Assembly: GCF_036370855.1 (NCBI RefSeq)
Contig: NC_088098.1
Span: 34,785,981-34,849,980, forward strand
DNA: 64,000 nt
Direction of reading: 5' to 3'
Origin: Dromaius novaehollandiae
Taxonomy: Eukaryota; Chordata; Aves; Casuariiformes; Dromaiidae
The position numbers and the translations under genes are program-made. The notes below the pieces were generated by a model. That model worked only from the letters and a program-made list of their open reading frames with translations, was not told where the DNA came from and did not search any database. Positions 1 to 12,006 of this stretch are shown here, one piece after another. Position 1 is the first letter of the stretch; each line of letters starts with the position of its first letter.

Positions 1-366
1 CTGTTTTCCATTCCATATCCCTGCACAGAGTACAGATCAATGCTTAGAAAAACATTAATTCCACATACATCTGTAATTTGCAGAGACCTTCAAAAAAGCT
101 GTAGTAATCTTTGACTATGGCAAATTGCTAGCTCTCACCATCACGCTCCGTGGTCCGTCCCGACCCTGGAATCGCAGCAGGCGGGAGCTTGTTTACAGCC
201 ACAGAAACTGTATTTTTCTGAAGTGGGGAAGCCTTCTGAAAGGCTTGCGCACACTTGCCATGGCATTCCTGAAAGCTTTTTAAGAACTAAAATACACGAA
301 ATCTCATTCTAACTTTAAAAGGCCAAGCTTTGTAAAGCATCGTACAATCTGTAAGCAAAATCAGAA

Positions 367-410
367 TACCCTTCTCTGTATAATACCCTTCTCTATACCC
401 TTCTCCATAA
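367..410 (+). repeat. Short tandem repeat, unit about 14-17 bases
   Basis: Three imperfect copies of TACCCTTCTCTRTA in a row, the last with TCTCCATA. Confidence 0.75.
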
Positions 411-975
411 CTACCTTTCTAAACCTTTGTGGAAACAAACCTTTTATGCTGGTGGTGAGCAAATAAAGCAGAATTCTCTTCTTAAGTACTCTTAAAACAG
501 TTTTGCTACAGACCCATCATATTTCTTGAATAAAGCTATAAGGAAAGAAAACCTTTCTGTGAAGGTTTATGAGCATTCTTCCATGAAGCAACAAGTCAAA
601 CAAAAGATCAAAGCCATGCACTGAAAAGAAAAAAAAGTCAAAAAAAAAAAGAAGGAACAGTGTATTTTAGGTGGGAAACCTATTTGGAGCAATTCAGAAA
701 AATGTTTAATAGCTTTTTAATAAAAAATGAATTACTCTATCCCAATAGACACAGCGTATAAATATTAACATTTCGGCTTTATAAGCAATGCTGATCGTGT
801 AATATTTTAGCAGTCACATCATACAGCAGCTTGAAAGGAGGCACAGCACTTTAGTGGTAACAGCGAAACCCATCTGCTAAGTGCTGTTAGAACAAAGCAA
901 ATGCCTCTGTGTTCTGCCTGTAAGTAAGTTCTCTGGAGCCAGGATTTCCTCCATCGCTACCATATATAAGGGTAC

Positions 976-1235
976 TCGTTACGTTAGCCCGTCCTGAGCG
1001 TTGGCCCGGCCCCAAATATCCCGTGAATGGGGAAATCACTTCGCATGACCCGGAGCGTGCAGCCTCGGGAAGGCGCAGACCAGCGAGCTCCCTCCGTCGC
1101 GCAGCCCCCCGCCGCGGCTCTCGTCCATCCGGGGCGACCGGGTGCAAGCGCAGGGACCGTGCTCGCCAGCCGGAGATGCAGCGCTGGCCAGGATGGAGCC
1201 GACGGGCTCACTGCAGCCCTCCGGGTGGTGAGACT
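976..1235. promoter_or_regulatory. Small CpG islet
   Basis: About 260 bases of CpG-rich DNA (many CGs, GC well above flanks) in an otherwise AT-rich stretch. A donor-like GTGAGA lies at its right edge on the plus strand (1,228). No coding exon is recognised. It may be a distal promoter or enhancer. Confidence 0.4.
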
Positions 1236-2121
1236 TGAGATACCTCATTAGCGGGGGTCGTCTGAGATTTCAAGCACATAGACGGACAGACTGGCAGGAA
1301 CGCATGGCTGCTAAATCAAAGTCTGAAGCCGGTATTAGTGCTCATGACAGCAGCATTATCCTGGGGGGATGGTAGGAAAGCACAAAGCAGAATTTGGTCA
1401 ACATTTTCTGGTTTGTGTTTCCTATAAAATATTAGTTGGGGAAACACGTACAGTATGCCACATGTGGTGGGTTAGGGTAAAGCTGTCAGGTGCCTTCCCC
1501 GGATGATTTAGCAGCCCACGGTGCAGGCAAAGCCACTGATCTTTATGATCTTAAATAGTTACTGATGTGAACCAGAACGGCCAGCGGGCTGGCGAGCAGA
1601 GCTGAGTCATGGGTGTCCAGACCTGGGCCTTCCGCTGTAGCTTAAATGCCTTGCCAAAACGCCCTCTTCATTGAGGATTTCAAGTCCCCTACCCGGCATA
1701 AGTGGCTTATTCTTTCAGAGGAGAAGTAAAATGCTGCAGCAGACCTGTGCATCAGGCCACCTGCACTCACTTGGGGTAGGTGCATTGCTGGCCCCCACTG
1801 ACTTAATTGCCCAGTATCAAAGTTATGCTATTCAGCTGGATGGGGTAGACCTGGATTCAGATCCCTAGATTATTTTTATCTCATGACCTCGGAATGTAAA
1901 AAACACTTAAATCAAGGAACAGAGCTCTGGTGCCCCAAATGCCTTGCAGATTGCTTGTCCTCTCCTCTGGAGACTTTGCAAATCCAAATTTCAGTGTGCC
2001 CAGGCACTTACACACCTTCCCAACATCTGCTGAGCTAGAGTGTGCTGCAACACCAGGACCACAGAGTACCTGCAAAAGATATGACTCTTTTATACCATCG
2101 GAAAACTTCCACCAAGTCACA

Positions 2122-2363
2122 TAATCACAGAATGGTTGAGGTTGGAAGGGACCTCTGGAGATCATCCAGTCCAACCCTTCTGCTCAAGCAAGGTCATCTA
2201 GAGCACGTTGCCCAGGACCCTATCTAGACGGCTTTTGAACATCTCCAAGGATGGAGACTCCACAGCCTCTCTGGACAACCTGTGCCAGTGCTCAGGGGCT
2301 ACCCTCCCAGCAAAGAAGTTTTTCCTCATGTTCAGACGGACCTTCCTATGTTTCAGTTTGGGA
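2122..2363 (-). mobile_element. CR1 3'-end fragment
   Basis: Read on the minus strand this matches the terminal 240 bases of the 37.3-40.1 kb CR1: the coding end (FRRTFLCF-type frame in reverse), the block that reads GGAAGGGACCTCTGGAGATC on the plus strand, and a 3' terminus ATAATCACAGAATGG. Heavily 5'-truncated, orientation opposite to the large CR1. Confidence 0.9.
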
Positions 2364-2802
2364 AGTTTTGTTCATGAAGTGGTTGTTCTTCACATCCAAC
2401 AACGGTTTGATTGCTGAATAGATCCAGACTGAACACATATTGAAGCATCTAAACAGACACCAAATATAGCTAAGAAATGCTTGATCATAAATATGTCAAT
2501 TGTGGAAAAGTCTCATAATACTGTGGAATCTGCAAGTTTTGGGCAGGGGAAGGTTGTGCATAGGATAGTTATTATGTTGTAAAGGCACTTCATCTCAGCT
2601 GTTAATAAGAGAAAAAAATCATGTTTCTGGTACTGTGAAAATAACATTTTAAAACAAAAAGGGAGTTCAGCCTAGTATGGGGTAGGAAAAGGATGAGAAC
2701 GCTGAGCTGGTTTTAAACCATTTCCAGCTGAAACAGTCACATACTGCTGCTTGAACTTGGCAATATCCGTAGAAAATGGCTTCCACCAAGGACTAAAGGC
2801 CT

Positions 2803-3085
2803 GTTATGGTCTGGCACCTGAGCGTACATGAGGGGATGTCAAGGTCTGGATAAATACAGATAATAATAGTTTATCCCAATAAAGTGTAGGGATAAGCCAC
2901 AAACATTGCAAACCCCCAAATTTCTCGGTCGGCCTTTGGGAGCACACCATGCAAGGGCAGATGCTTTCTCCCAGAAACCATGAAGGTGAAGGTTGGCACC
3001 TTGCCACTTAACCCCACGCCACTCACAACAGCCTTTGTGGCATTTGCCACCAAGTTGGTGGGATTGCCCGGTGCAGCCAACACCT
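2803..3085 (-). repeat. LTR-like block, unassigned
   Basis: On the minus strand the block opens TGTTGGCTGC at about 3,083 and can be closed at ATAACA near 2,803, giving TG...CA ends about 280 bases apart. It includes two overlapping palindromes (GTGGCATTTGCCAC at 3,037-3,050 and CCACCAAGTTGGTGG at 3,047-3,061). I found no matching target-site duplication, so a solitary LTR is only a possibility. Confidence 0.3.
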
Positions 3086-6000
3086 TAATTGGGGGCCACT
3101 AGTTTTTTAATATATTGCAGCACTTGTAAAGCACTTTGCAATAACAAATCTTTTCATTATTTATGACATTTCCCCCGCCTTCTCTCTCAGCATGATAATA
3201 TATTTTTAAAATAAACATTATCAGTTTATACCTTCATTAAAACTCTATATATGCTCTTCTGTGTCCCCCAGGCATTCACTGGAATCATAATTGTAAACAG
3301 TGTGTGACGTAAAAATTCCAGCCTATAAAGCTCATTCATAGACACTTTGCAGCATATGCCGTTTATTAGGGTTTCCATTAAAGGTATTATGTTGCCATAC
3401 TTTGCAACCATAAAAGAGTAAATAATTTCAAAGGATTGCTTGATAGGAGACTTCTGTTTTAAATGGAGCTCGGGTAGATGTGGGAAATCACTGGCAAAAA
3501 TGTACCTAATTGACCCATTGCTGTGTATGTCTTTTTACTCTCCTTTCAGCTTTGTAGGAAGACAGTATTCCTACGGGGAAGCTTTGGGGGCTGAAAACAG
3601 CCTGCACTGGATTTCCTGTGTCTTTTCAATGCTTAGCACAGAGGGCCAAGCATTGCCCTTGGATTACGGTATTGCTGCTCCGGGTCCACCAGGAAACCCT
3701 TGCACGTGGGCAGCATTCGGCTGGTTTCAGGTCATCTCCGGAGAGCCTTCTGCAAGCCCTCTTTCAACCTGAAACCCAAAAGGTTTCCTGGCCTTGTACA
3801 CTCCTGGCCGTCTCACAAGGCGAAAATGTTCATTAAAAAGCCTTGCCTTTTGCACTCTTAGTTCCTTAGTCATAGTTTTTTCCTCCACTTCACTACCTGA
3901 GGCAGCTCGTCCCACTTTTTGGTTGAACAACTGTTCTAAAAGCTGCTACATTTTTGCTGAAGGCCTTGGACGTCCTTCCAGAGAGGAATAGCTCTGATAC
4001 CAGGGAACAGTTTGACAGTGCATGGTCTGCAGCAGCAGCTGTCCATGGGAGAGGAGGACAAAAGGAGCAGAAATACCACCAGTAACTAACCAGTACTGCT
4101 GGCAGTGCCACTCTGATGTCAAGGAGGGATATAGGTGCTGGTCGCCCTAGAGACTTCCTTGGGGTTTGCTGTGATTTAAATGAAGGGGAGAACCTGGCTC
4201 TGCTTTCAAAATAGATATCTACAAAGCAACTAGCACAATGGAAAAGGAGTGATGGAGTTGCTTGAAAAATTCATATTTCAACTTTTTTTCAGTCAAAAAG
4301 AGAACACTTTTTCACAAATACTCCTGGGAAAAGAGTTCTACCATTTTACCACCCAATCGACCAAAAAAAATCCAATGTTGTTTCATAACGAGATGTATAA
4401 AAATCTTGACAAAAGATGCAAGTATTGCTGAGTCTATTCAGTTTTAGAGAGTCTTATTAACTTAACTTTATTTCATCATTCAGACATAGTTTTAGTCAGT
4501 TTTATTCTTTCTTATACTGTTAGCAGCGATAAACAGAAAGTGAGGTAGACCCACATTTATGTATCGAATCATATGTCAGCCAAAAATAGAGTATATAATT
4601 TACTATGATTTTGATGCATATGCTATTCTTAGGCTAAAGTGGTTATGAATATTTAGAAAATAGCAGTTTTATCTCAGCTTTTCTGCTTCTTCCAGACAAA
4701 GTGCTCATATGACAAGCACACATCTGAATAACTGAATACATATGGATAATTCCACCAAACTCAATGGAATATGTATGTCTGGAGAGTAACTTGAGTATAA
4801 AAATGTTTGCAAGTGGAAGTTTACACATTTCAGTTTGCTTGGCTGATCAGACTCACCTTTCAACAAGATTTCATATCCAGCATTGTTAATATTGTGACAT
4901 AAAATTACATAGTTTTATTCCCTTCCCTGTTTTGGGCTGAAAGTACACACAGTAAAAACACAATCAAAATATGGTGCGTCACTGTCACTATTTTGACATA
5001 TTGCAGATTGTCCATCATAAGCCAACATTTTCTTCATTTGCCATTGTCACCAAATGCAACAGATGAATTTTGTGGCACTAAAACAAGGGAACGGAAAACA
5101 AACAGCACTGAATTAGAAACCCAATGCATCCTGCTGGCACTGAAACCAGCATTTCAGCAGATAATTAGCACACCTGACTGTAAATCCACATATATGTTCA
5201 TTAGAGGCTAGTTGCAAAACAGCCTGCTATTCCAACAAAGGCAAGTTAGATATTGAGAGCACCCAGTTCTGGTCCTGCTGTAACTGCTGGAAAACTCCCA
5301 CAGTTTTCAATAGTCAACTAGACTGGGTCCAAAATGCAGACGTTAGATATACCATGAAGGAATGACTGTCTGGAATTTATTATGCAGCAGATATGCCACC
5401 AAACTGGAAATTTCACATAGGAGAAAAAAAAAAATCACATTGTGCCTTTAGCTTGGATAGGTTGGAAATGATGTAATAGAAGCATTATGATTTACAAATT
5501 TATGAGCTATGCAGGCAAGCCATTCTCCAGGGATATATGTGGTAAATGGAGAATACCAGTGGCAAATAGAATTTACATCAAAGCAATCCTGCAAACCTCA
5601 AACACTTATTACTCTATTCATGACCTTTGTTAGTACACAGCAGTAGAATACAGTTTAACATAATGTAACATTTACCTAAAATGAAACATTTCTGTTTAAA
5701 CGGTTACTGAAAGTGAGATGAAAACTTTACATAAGCTACACAGCATATATTTCTGACATTATGCGCTGTTATTTAAAAGCAAGCAGCCTTTAGGGACTGA
5801 TGTAAATTTATTGAGTCAATGCCCTGAAACTCAACGGGCTGCTTTTCCGATAAAATATCCATCGTGCACCTCCGAGGGCATGACGTGAATCTAAGTGAGG
5901 CTTATGGTAATGCCATCGTGCGCTCAGGCAGCTTTGCTGCCTTTTTTGTGGACAACAGACCACATAACGGAGCGCAGCACATAGTTCACTGCGAACGGCA

Positions 6001-9000
6001 AACTCTTTCTGCAGACATCCAGATTTCTACAGAGCTGGCCCTGAGATGAAGGTACGTCATGCCCCTAAAAAGGTGCGTAAGCACTTGGGGTGGAAGCAGC
6101 AGTCGCAGGGCAGTTTCTGGGGAATTTTCTCTGCGCTTCTGCAAACAGTTGTGTGGTACCAGGCCCAGGCTCTGATGAAATACTACATAATAGCAAATAA
6201 CAGCTGTACCAGGTGAAACTCTGCATCGCACCAGCACACGTAGTCACCAAGGACTTCATCCAGACACATGGCAAGACATGGAGATGGAGGGATAGAGGCA
6301 AAAAAAGGCTTTTACAGCAGGCTGCTGTGGAAGTTCAACCCAGACAGGTCTCCCGCATCCTAGCCCCTGCTCCATCCTTTGAGTTGCACCGCCTCTGCCA
6401 GAGCCGGCCAGCAAACGTACTGATGGTGTCCCAGCCGCTTGCTCCGTTTTGTATCTGCGAGCACAAGGAAAGCACTTTGGGCTCCCATACTAGGAAATGT
6501 GAAGGGAAGTTGCGTCAGGTGGTCCCAGACCTCTTAACTTTAGATAAAAGTGAATATATCTAAAAACAGTTAGGTATGATACACTTAGGTATCATACTTT
6601 CATTGACATCAGGGGAACTGGACTATTTCTCAGCAGCTGAGATGCAGCAAAGGATGTCTTTGCCCAGCTTACTGTTGCTACTTTGCATGAGATAAAACCA
6701 AGTGACCTGCTATGTCTTTCATAGGGAAGTGGCAATATGTGGTCAGAAAATGAGATGTTCTAACCCACAACAAAAAAAAAAATCAAAAGATATGTATTCA
6801 TTCTTCTGAAACTTCATGGTGTTTCCCTGAAAACCAGAAAAATGGAACACGGAAAACTACTCCCTCCCCCTACATCTTTAAGCCACCTTTTCACAAAAAC
6901 CTGAAATACGTTCTGCAAAGAAGCTGCAAACACACTTATCAGCTGAACCTTCTCGATCAGCTTTCAAGTAGGCCCATGATGTTTCATTCGGACCACACAA
7001 GTCAAGTGATCCTAACTTCAAGAAGTTTTGCTCATCCCAAAGTCCTGTAGGCCTGCTTTCGGGCTGTGGATTCCCCCTCAGTAATGGCCTGTGGCAGCAG
7101 AAAGAGTCACACCATAAGCCAGTGTCTCCAGGAGCTGGGTGCACCATCCTGCGGCACAGGAATGGCAAGAAACTAAATCAGAGCATCAAACCCAAGTCCC
7201 TCACTCTGAGGAACAACTGGCTAAAAGTGAATTATTCTGCCAAGATAGCTCCTGCCATTTTTTTAAATATTCAGTCACCCTGCAGGAGACTGAATAGTTT
7301 TTGAGTCTTCATGAAAACAATGGTATATTTATCTCAGAGTTGATCAACAAAGAAAAAGAAGGATGCTACAAGGATAAGCTATTCAAACATAAGTGTAATG
7401 TTGGATGTCAAACAATAGCATATTGTAAGTAATACCAAAAAAAGGTTTACTCCTAAAGCAACATTTAGGGAAAACATATGATAACAATAAAAATGATTTC
7501 CACAACCTTTTCACCACTTGTTCCATGTGGGAACGATAAGTGATACTCCTGCTCTACATTTTTAAAGAAATATTCCTCACAAATAATATATTATAAGCTT
7601 TGTGCACTGAGCCTCTTTTGTGCGTGTGTTCTCAGTTATTGCTCTTCTGGAACATGAGTTGTATTATGAACACCAGTGTGTTAACTCCACTTGGGCTCAT
7701 TTAAAGCCATTTCAAGGGGCTATTTCTACAACTGCATTCTACCAGAATTAAGGGAATGGTTTGGTTTTGAGTCATCTTCCCCTAGTTGCCATTTGAGCAC
7801 AAATATTCCAATTTGTTCTTTTTTAAATCAACACCGGATGAGACCATTGAATAATATACATTCGTTAAACAGATCATGGTCATGATCTGCATCAAGGCAC
7901 TGCCAAGAACATATATATGTGTATTATTGCTCAGTTCTGTGCTCTGGCCTACATTTTTAAGCCTGTGTCAATTCATAGCAATACTTTTGCAGCCAGAAGA
8001 AAGTGGATGAGCACTGGATTTTTTTTTTTTTAAAAAAAAGGATCCCTCCAGCGGCAAGACACACGCCTCTCTCTTGGTAGAATCAATGAACAGAAATACT
8101 ACAATAACTCGCATTTATGTGCTTTCCGTCGGAGGACCACGAAGCATTTGCAAACAGTGATTATGTCAGCTGCTCTACAACCCTTAAAAGAGGTAAAATT
8201 GTACGATGACTCTGGTACAGATAGCTAAACTGATGCAAAAAGCACTGGAGGGCATGATTATATGAGCTGCAATCATGCCTTGGATGGCAGTGCGGACAGA
8301 CAGACTTGCTCCAGCTCATATGGTGAAACCCTGGCAAAGCTTGACACACCACCACCAGCAACTCCTTTGTTCCAGCCTGGCCTCCTTGGGCTGGGTTTCA
8401 TTACGCTGCCTTCCTCATATCTCCTGCTCTTATATATGGGACTAGATCAGACAATGAGATTTTTATGAAATGTAAATCTTCTTCTCAGCTCCCTAAATCA
8501 TTTCTTAAAGAAGGCCGGTTCAGCGATCGTATCTCGCGTTACTAGCCTGCCCTCACTTTTCAATTAACGACGCTGTTGTTTCTTTCTGCTCATCCCTGTA
8601 TTTCATGTTGCCGAAAATAGCTTTTTAAAATGAGATTTTTGCCTACACAAAAGCAGCGATTTCAACAGAGCAGAAAGGCACAAAGACAGAGGGAGGCAAT
8701 ATTTTACTCCTCCAGGTTTTTCCTCTCCCTCATCGCTCCTCACAGCTATACTCAGGTTTATCTGAGGATGGGAAGAGGGAAGGAACCTAAGGTTCATCGT
8801 TGTAACATTGCTTGCTATGTTCACGTTTTTATTGAAGGTTTTGAGCTCCAAATCAAAACCACACATTTTCAAGTGGCCAGCTCCAGGTGCCCCCCAGACT
8901 TTCCCATTCCCAGGTAGCCTAGTAGCAGAATCTCATTTACACTAGGCTATTTTTAGTGGTTTATTTTTAAATTCAGAGTTGATAAAGTGTCAATTTTTCT

Positions 9001-11888
9001 TCTACTGTAAACAGAGATACCCCAGTCTTTGGAATTAAGTCCAAATTGTTGGTCTGGACATGAACTTCACAGTGAGTCCCTCCTCTCTCCTGGCTGACAT
9101 TTTCCCATTAATTTCTTTTTCCCTTTCATCCATTCATTGGCTGATGAGCATATAAATACACTTCATCTGCTTTTACTTTGCTTTTTAAGCATAAACCAAT
9201 ACTGAACACGTTGACTTGATTATGTCCAGAGGCAAAAGCCTTGCATGTTTCTTAAGTCATAGCAATAGCTTGAAACTTGACTTTCTGCTCCTTCTGTCCG
9301 TTAGGATAATCAGTGGGTCACTACTCACATGCTCAGAGCAGAGTGTCATGCGAAAGAAATGTCATCTTGGAAAAGTGAGAAATACCGCCACTTACAACCA
9401 AACCGAGCTGGAAGACGGGGAAGTGGTAAATAGTGACCAGGTGCTCTCCAGCTTCCTGCCCTGGCATGGCTTGTGGACTGCAGAAGTTTCTGTCCCTGTC
9501 CCCGCAGGAGACCTCTGCCTTCCCCAATTTCTAACGCGATGCAGCAACCGTTCCTTCCAGGAAGGCGCTGTCAGTTCTACCTGCAGCCTGTCCACGCACT
9601 GACATCCCCTGCCTAAATCGGTGCCTCCTTCCTCTAACCTCCGTCTCCCAGCATCCTTCTTTAATAAAGATGCTTGCCTTGATCCATGCAGAAGATTTCA
9701 GACCTCGGCAAGGATCCTAAGAGACGTTTTCACATCAGGCTCTGCTTGTGTGTGTGCTCCCTCAGCTGTGCCAAGCCCGCGGCAGCAAAAAGCCACCCCT
9801 CCCATGGCTCAAACTGAGGTCCAGCCTGTTTCCAGAGATCCAGGTTAAGAGCGAGCTGGATACGCAGCTCTGCTGCCGTTGCCCGCTGCAGGGGGGCAGT
9901 GATGCACAGCCGGGGCCGGGCTGGAGGTGGTCGTGTCTCCTCCATGCGGTCAAAACCGAATGGCACTCACCAAGGTGAGCTAGCTGGATGCGACAGCTGT
10001 AGGAAATGCAACACATATCCTGCGTTATCACTGATGCCTCTTTTTCGTCCCTGAAATGTTCTTAAAGGGAGAACCATTCAGAAGTAGTTGTTCTAACACA
10101 AGGCACACAAAAGCCATAGTACAGCCCTCATAAGAATTTCAGATGAGAATGTGATTGTAAAAGGCAGCTTGCTATTGACATATATTGAAATTACATTTTG
10201 CATTGTATCTTGCACTACATTTACATAAATTACAATTACATTTTGCATTATCTTTACTTTTCCAGATGACTTAGCAGATTTATAACCAAAGTGGTTACTA
10301 AATCCAGTGCTAGCAAACATTGCAACAAGCTTGACCAAGTGATGGCTCTGGCTCTTCATGCAAGCACCACAGCAAAAATGACATTCCTCCTATATCAGCA
10401 ATAACAGGCAAAAAAATTCATCCAAACTCCAGAGAAATCAAAGAAAGTTTACTACTGGATACCATGGGCTTTGGTTTGGGTCCTCAATTCGTATCAAGTT
10501 CCAGCCCTGTGCAAAGTACAGAAATGAACGGTTATAACCCATCGCCAGATGAAGTTTGCCATAAAAAGCAGCAATTCAGCCTACATGTTAGCAGCAATGC
10601 TGGGTGCTGCCGGAATAACAGGATACAAAACATCCTCCCCAAAGTGTGCAAGTGCTCCTGCTCTGTTGTGAGCTTGGCAGTGTGTGTTTAAGCTGCTGCT
10701 GAGAGCTTTCCTGTCACTTCCATCAAATGGGAAGTTGACTCCTAGTTCAAGGAAATAACCTAAATCATGCCCCCTTCAGACTAGAAAACCATAGCTGGTT
10801 TTGTTCCATGTTAATTTAATCATGTGATTTATCAGTCTTTGTATTCAGAGCATAAATGGCATTAAAAATAATCTATCAATAACAGGAAAGCAAACCAAAA
10901 ATGTGTGAGAAAATGAAAAAAACGAGCCAAACGGCTAGAATTCCAAGATGAAACTGTAAAGAAATCTCTTGTTCTTCCTATCAAGTTTTTGCAGGTTTCA
11001 GTGGAAAGGGCATATGGAGTTTGAGCCTGTCTCTGTGACAGAGAGCTTGGCCTCCCTTCCCACTGCCCCCACTGTACTGGAAGGCTTTTCTTCCAGCTGC
11101 TCGCCGGTGTCTGTAGCACAGTGGCTTCCTTAAAAGAAACTTTCCAAGGAAAAAAAGGATTAGACTTGTACCACTTATCTACACTTTATTGCGTGTGAAG
11201 ATAACTTTGAAAGCTGCATAGTTTTTGTGCTTCCCTCCCATTCGTGTGATCAATACAAATTTAATTTAACTAAATCCCAGCAAAATGAAAAGGGCACTGA
11301 CATGTTTTGCAGATAACAACTGGCCAGATTCTCCGCGGGACCAAATCGCCCTTCCCAGATCTCCTGTGTTAGCATCCCTCTGCCCGCAGCACGGAGCATG
11401 TGCTGCAGCCGCCACGGCCGAGGCCAGCTGCAGCCTCCATATAGCGCTTGCATGCCTACAGTGGGGTATAAACAGCAGCGCTGGTCTCCAGCCGCACGAT
11501 CCCAGCTCATGCAATAGCCTCAGATCCCGTGCGGAGAGGAAGCGCGAGCGAGTGCTCCCACCGACCAGGCTCCCCGCGGCCCCGGCTGGTGGGCCGATGC
11601 CAAGTCTGTGGGAAGATTAAAAACACGACGTCCGCAGTATCGATATGTCCTTGCAGCGTCACCCAGCCCCACTGCTCCCTGTCATTTATAACTGCCTACG
11701 TGGCTGACTCCTGTCTCCTGAAAACTGCGGGCCACGGCCCTGGTTTGGAAGGAATGCAGTGTCCCACTCCCCCGGCAGCTCCCGCTCGCCTTCTCCTTGT
11801 CTCGTTTATTAATTCATTCTGTGCCAAGAACAGCACGGTGATGTAATAACGAAACGCACTTTGAAATCAACATGATATAAAGGACTTC
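3086..11888. other. Intergenic, no gene supported
   Basis: AT-rich single-copy-looking DNA. Open frames up to 128 codons occur (for example 9,216-9,602) but none has recognisable protein similarity or paired splice sites. An AATAAA follows that frame near 9,662 on the plus strand. A hairpin lies at 6,574-6,597. Confidence 0.7.
6574..6597. repeat. Perfect 9-bp inverted repeat with 6-base loop
   Basis: Arms GTATGATAC and GTATCATAC around ACTTAG. Confidence 0.85.
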
Positions 11889-12006
11889 TGCAAGGCTTCA
11901 GCCCGGCAAAGCACTTAAACACACGCGTGACTTTAAGCATGCGAGCGGTAGTCCCATTGGTTTCAACAGAGTTACACATGTGCTTAAGTGCTTTGCTGGA
12001 TCGGGG
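11889..12006. repeat. Ancient amniote palindromic repeat
   Basis: An imperfect inverted repeat: GCAAAGCACTTAA on the left (about 11,907-11,919) is mirrored by TTAAGTGCTTTGC (about 11,984-11,996), with an inner AGTCCCATTGGTTTCAACAG arm. This type of block (cacttaag ... gtcccattgacttcaat ... cttaagtg) is widespread in reptile genomes as an old interspersed repeat; the family name cannot be given with certainty. A second, more diverged stretch with similar style (cccattgctttcagtgag) follows at about 12,150-12,172. Confidence 0.6.

Noticed and set aside
9216-9602. 128-codon plus-strand open frame followed by AATAAA near 9,662
   Set aside because: No similarity to a known protein and no promoter-like sequence; a non-coding exon is possible but unsupported.
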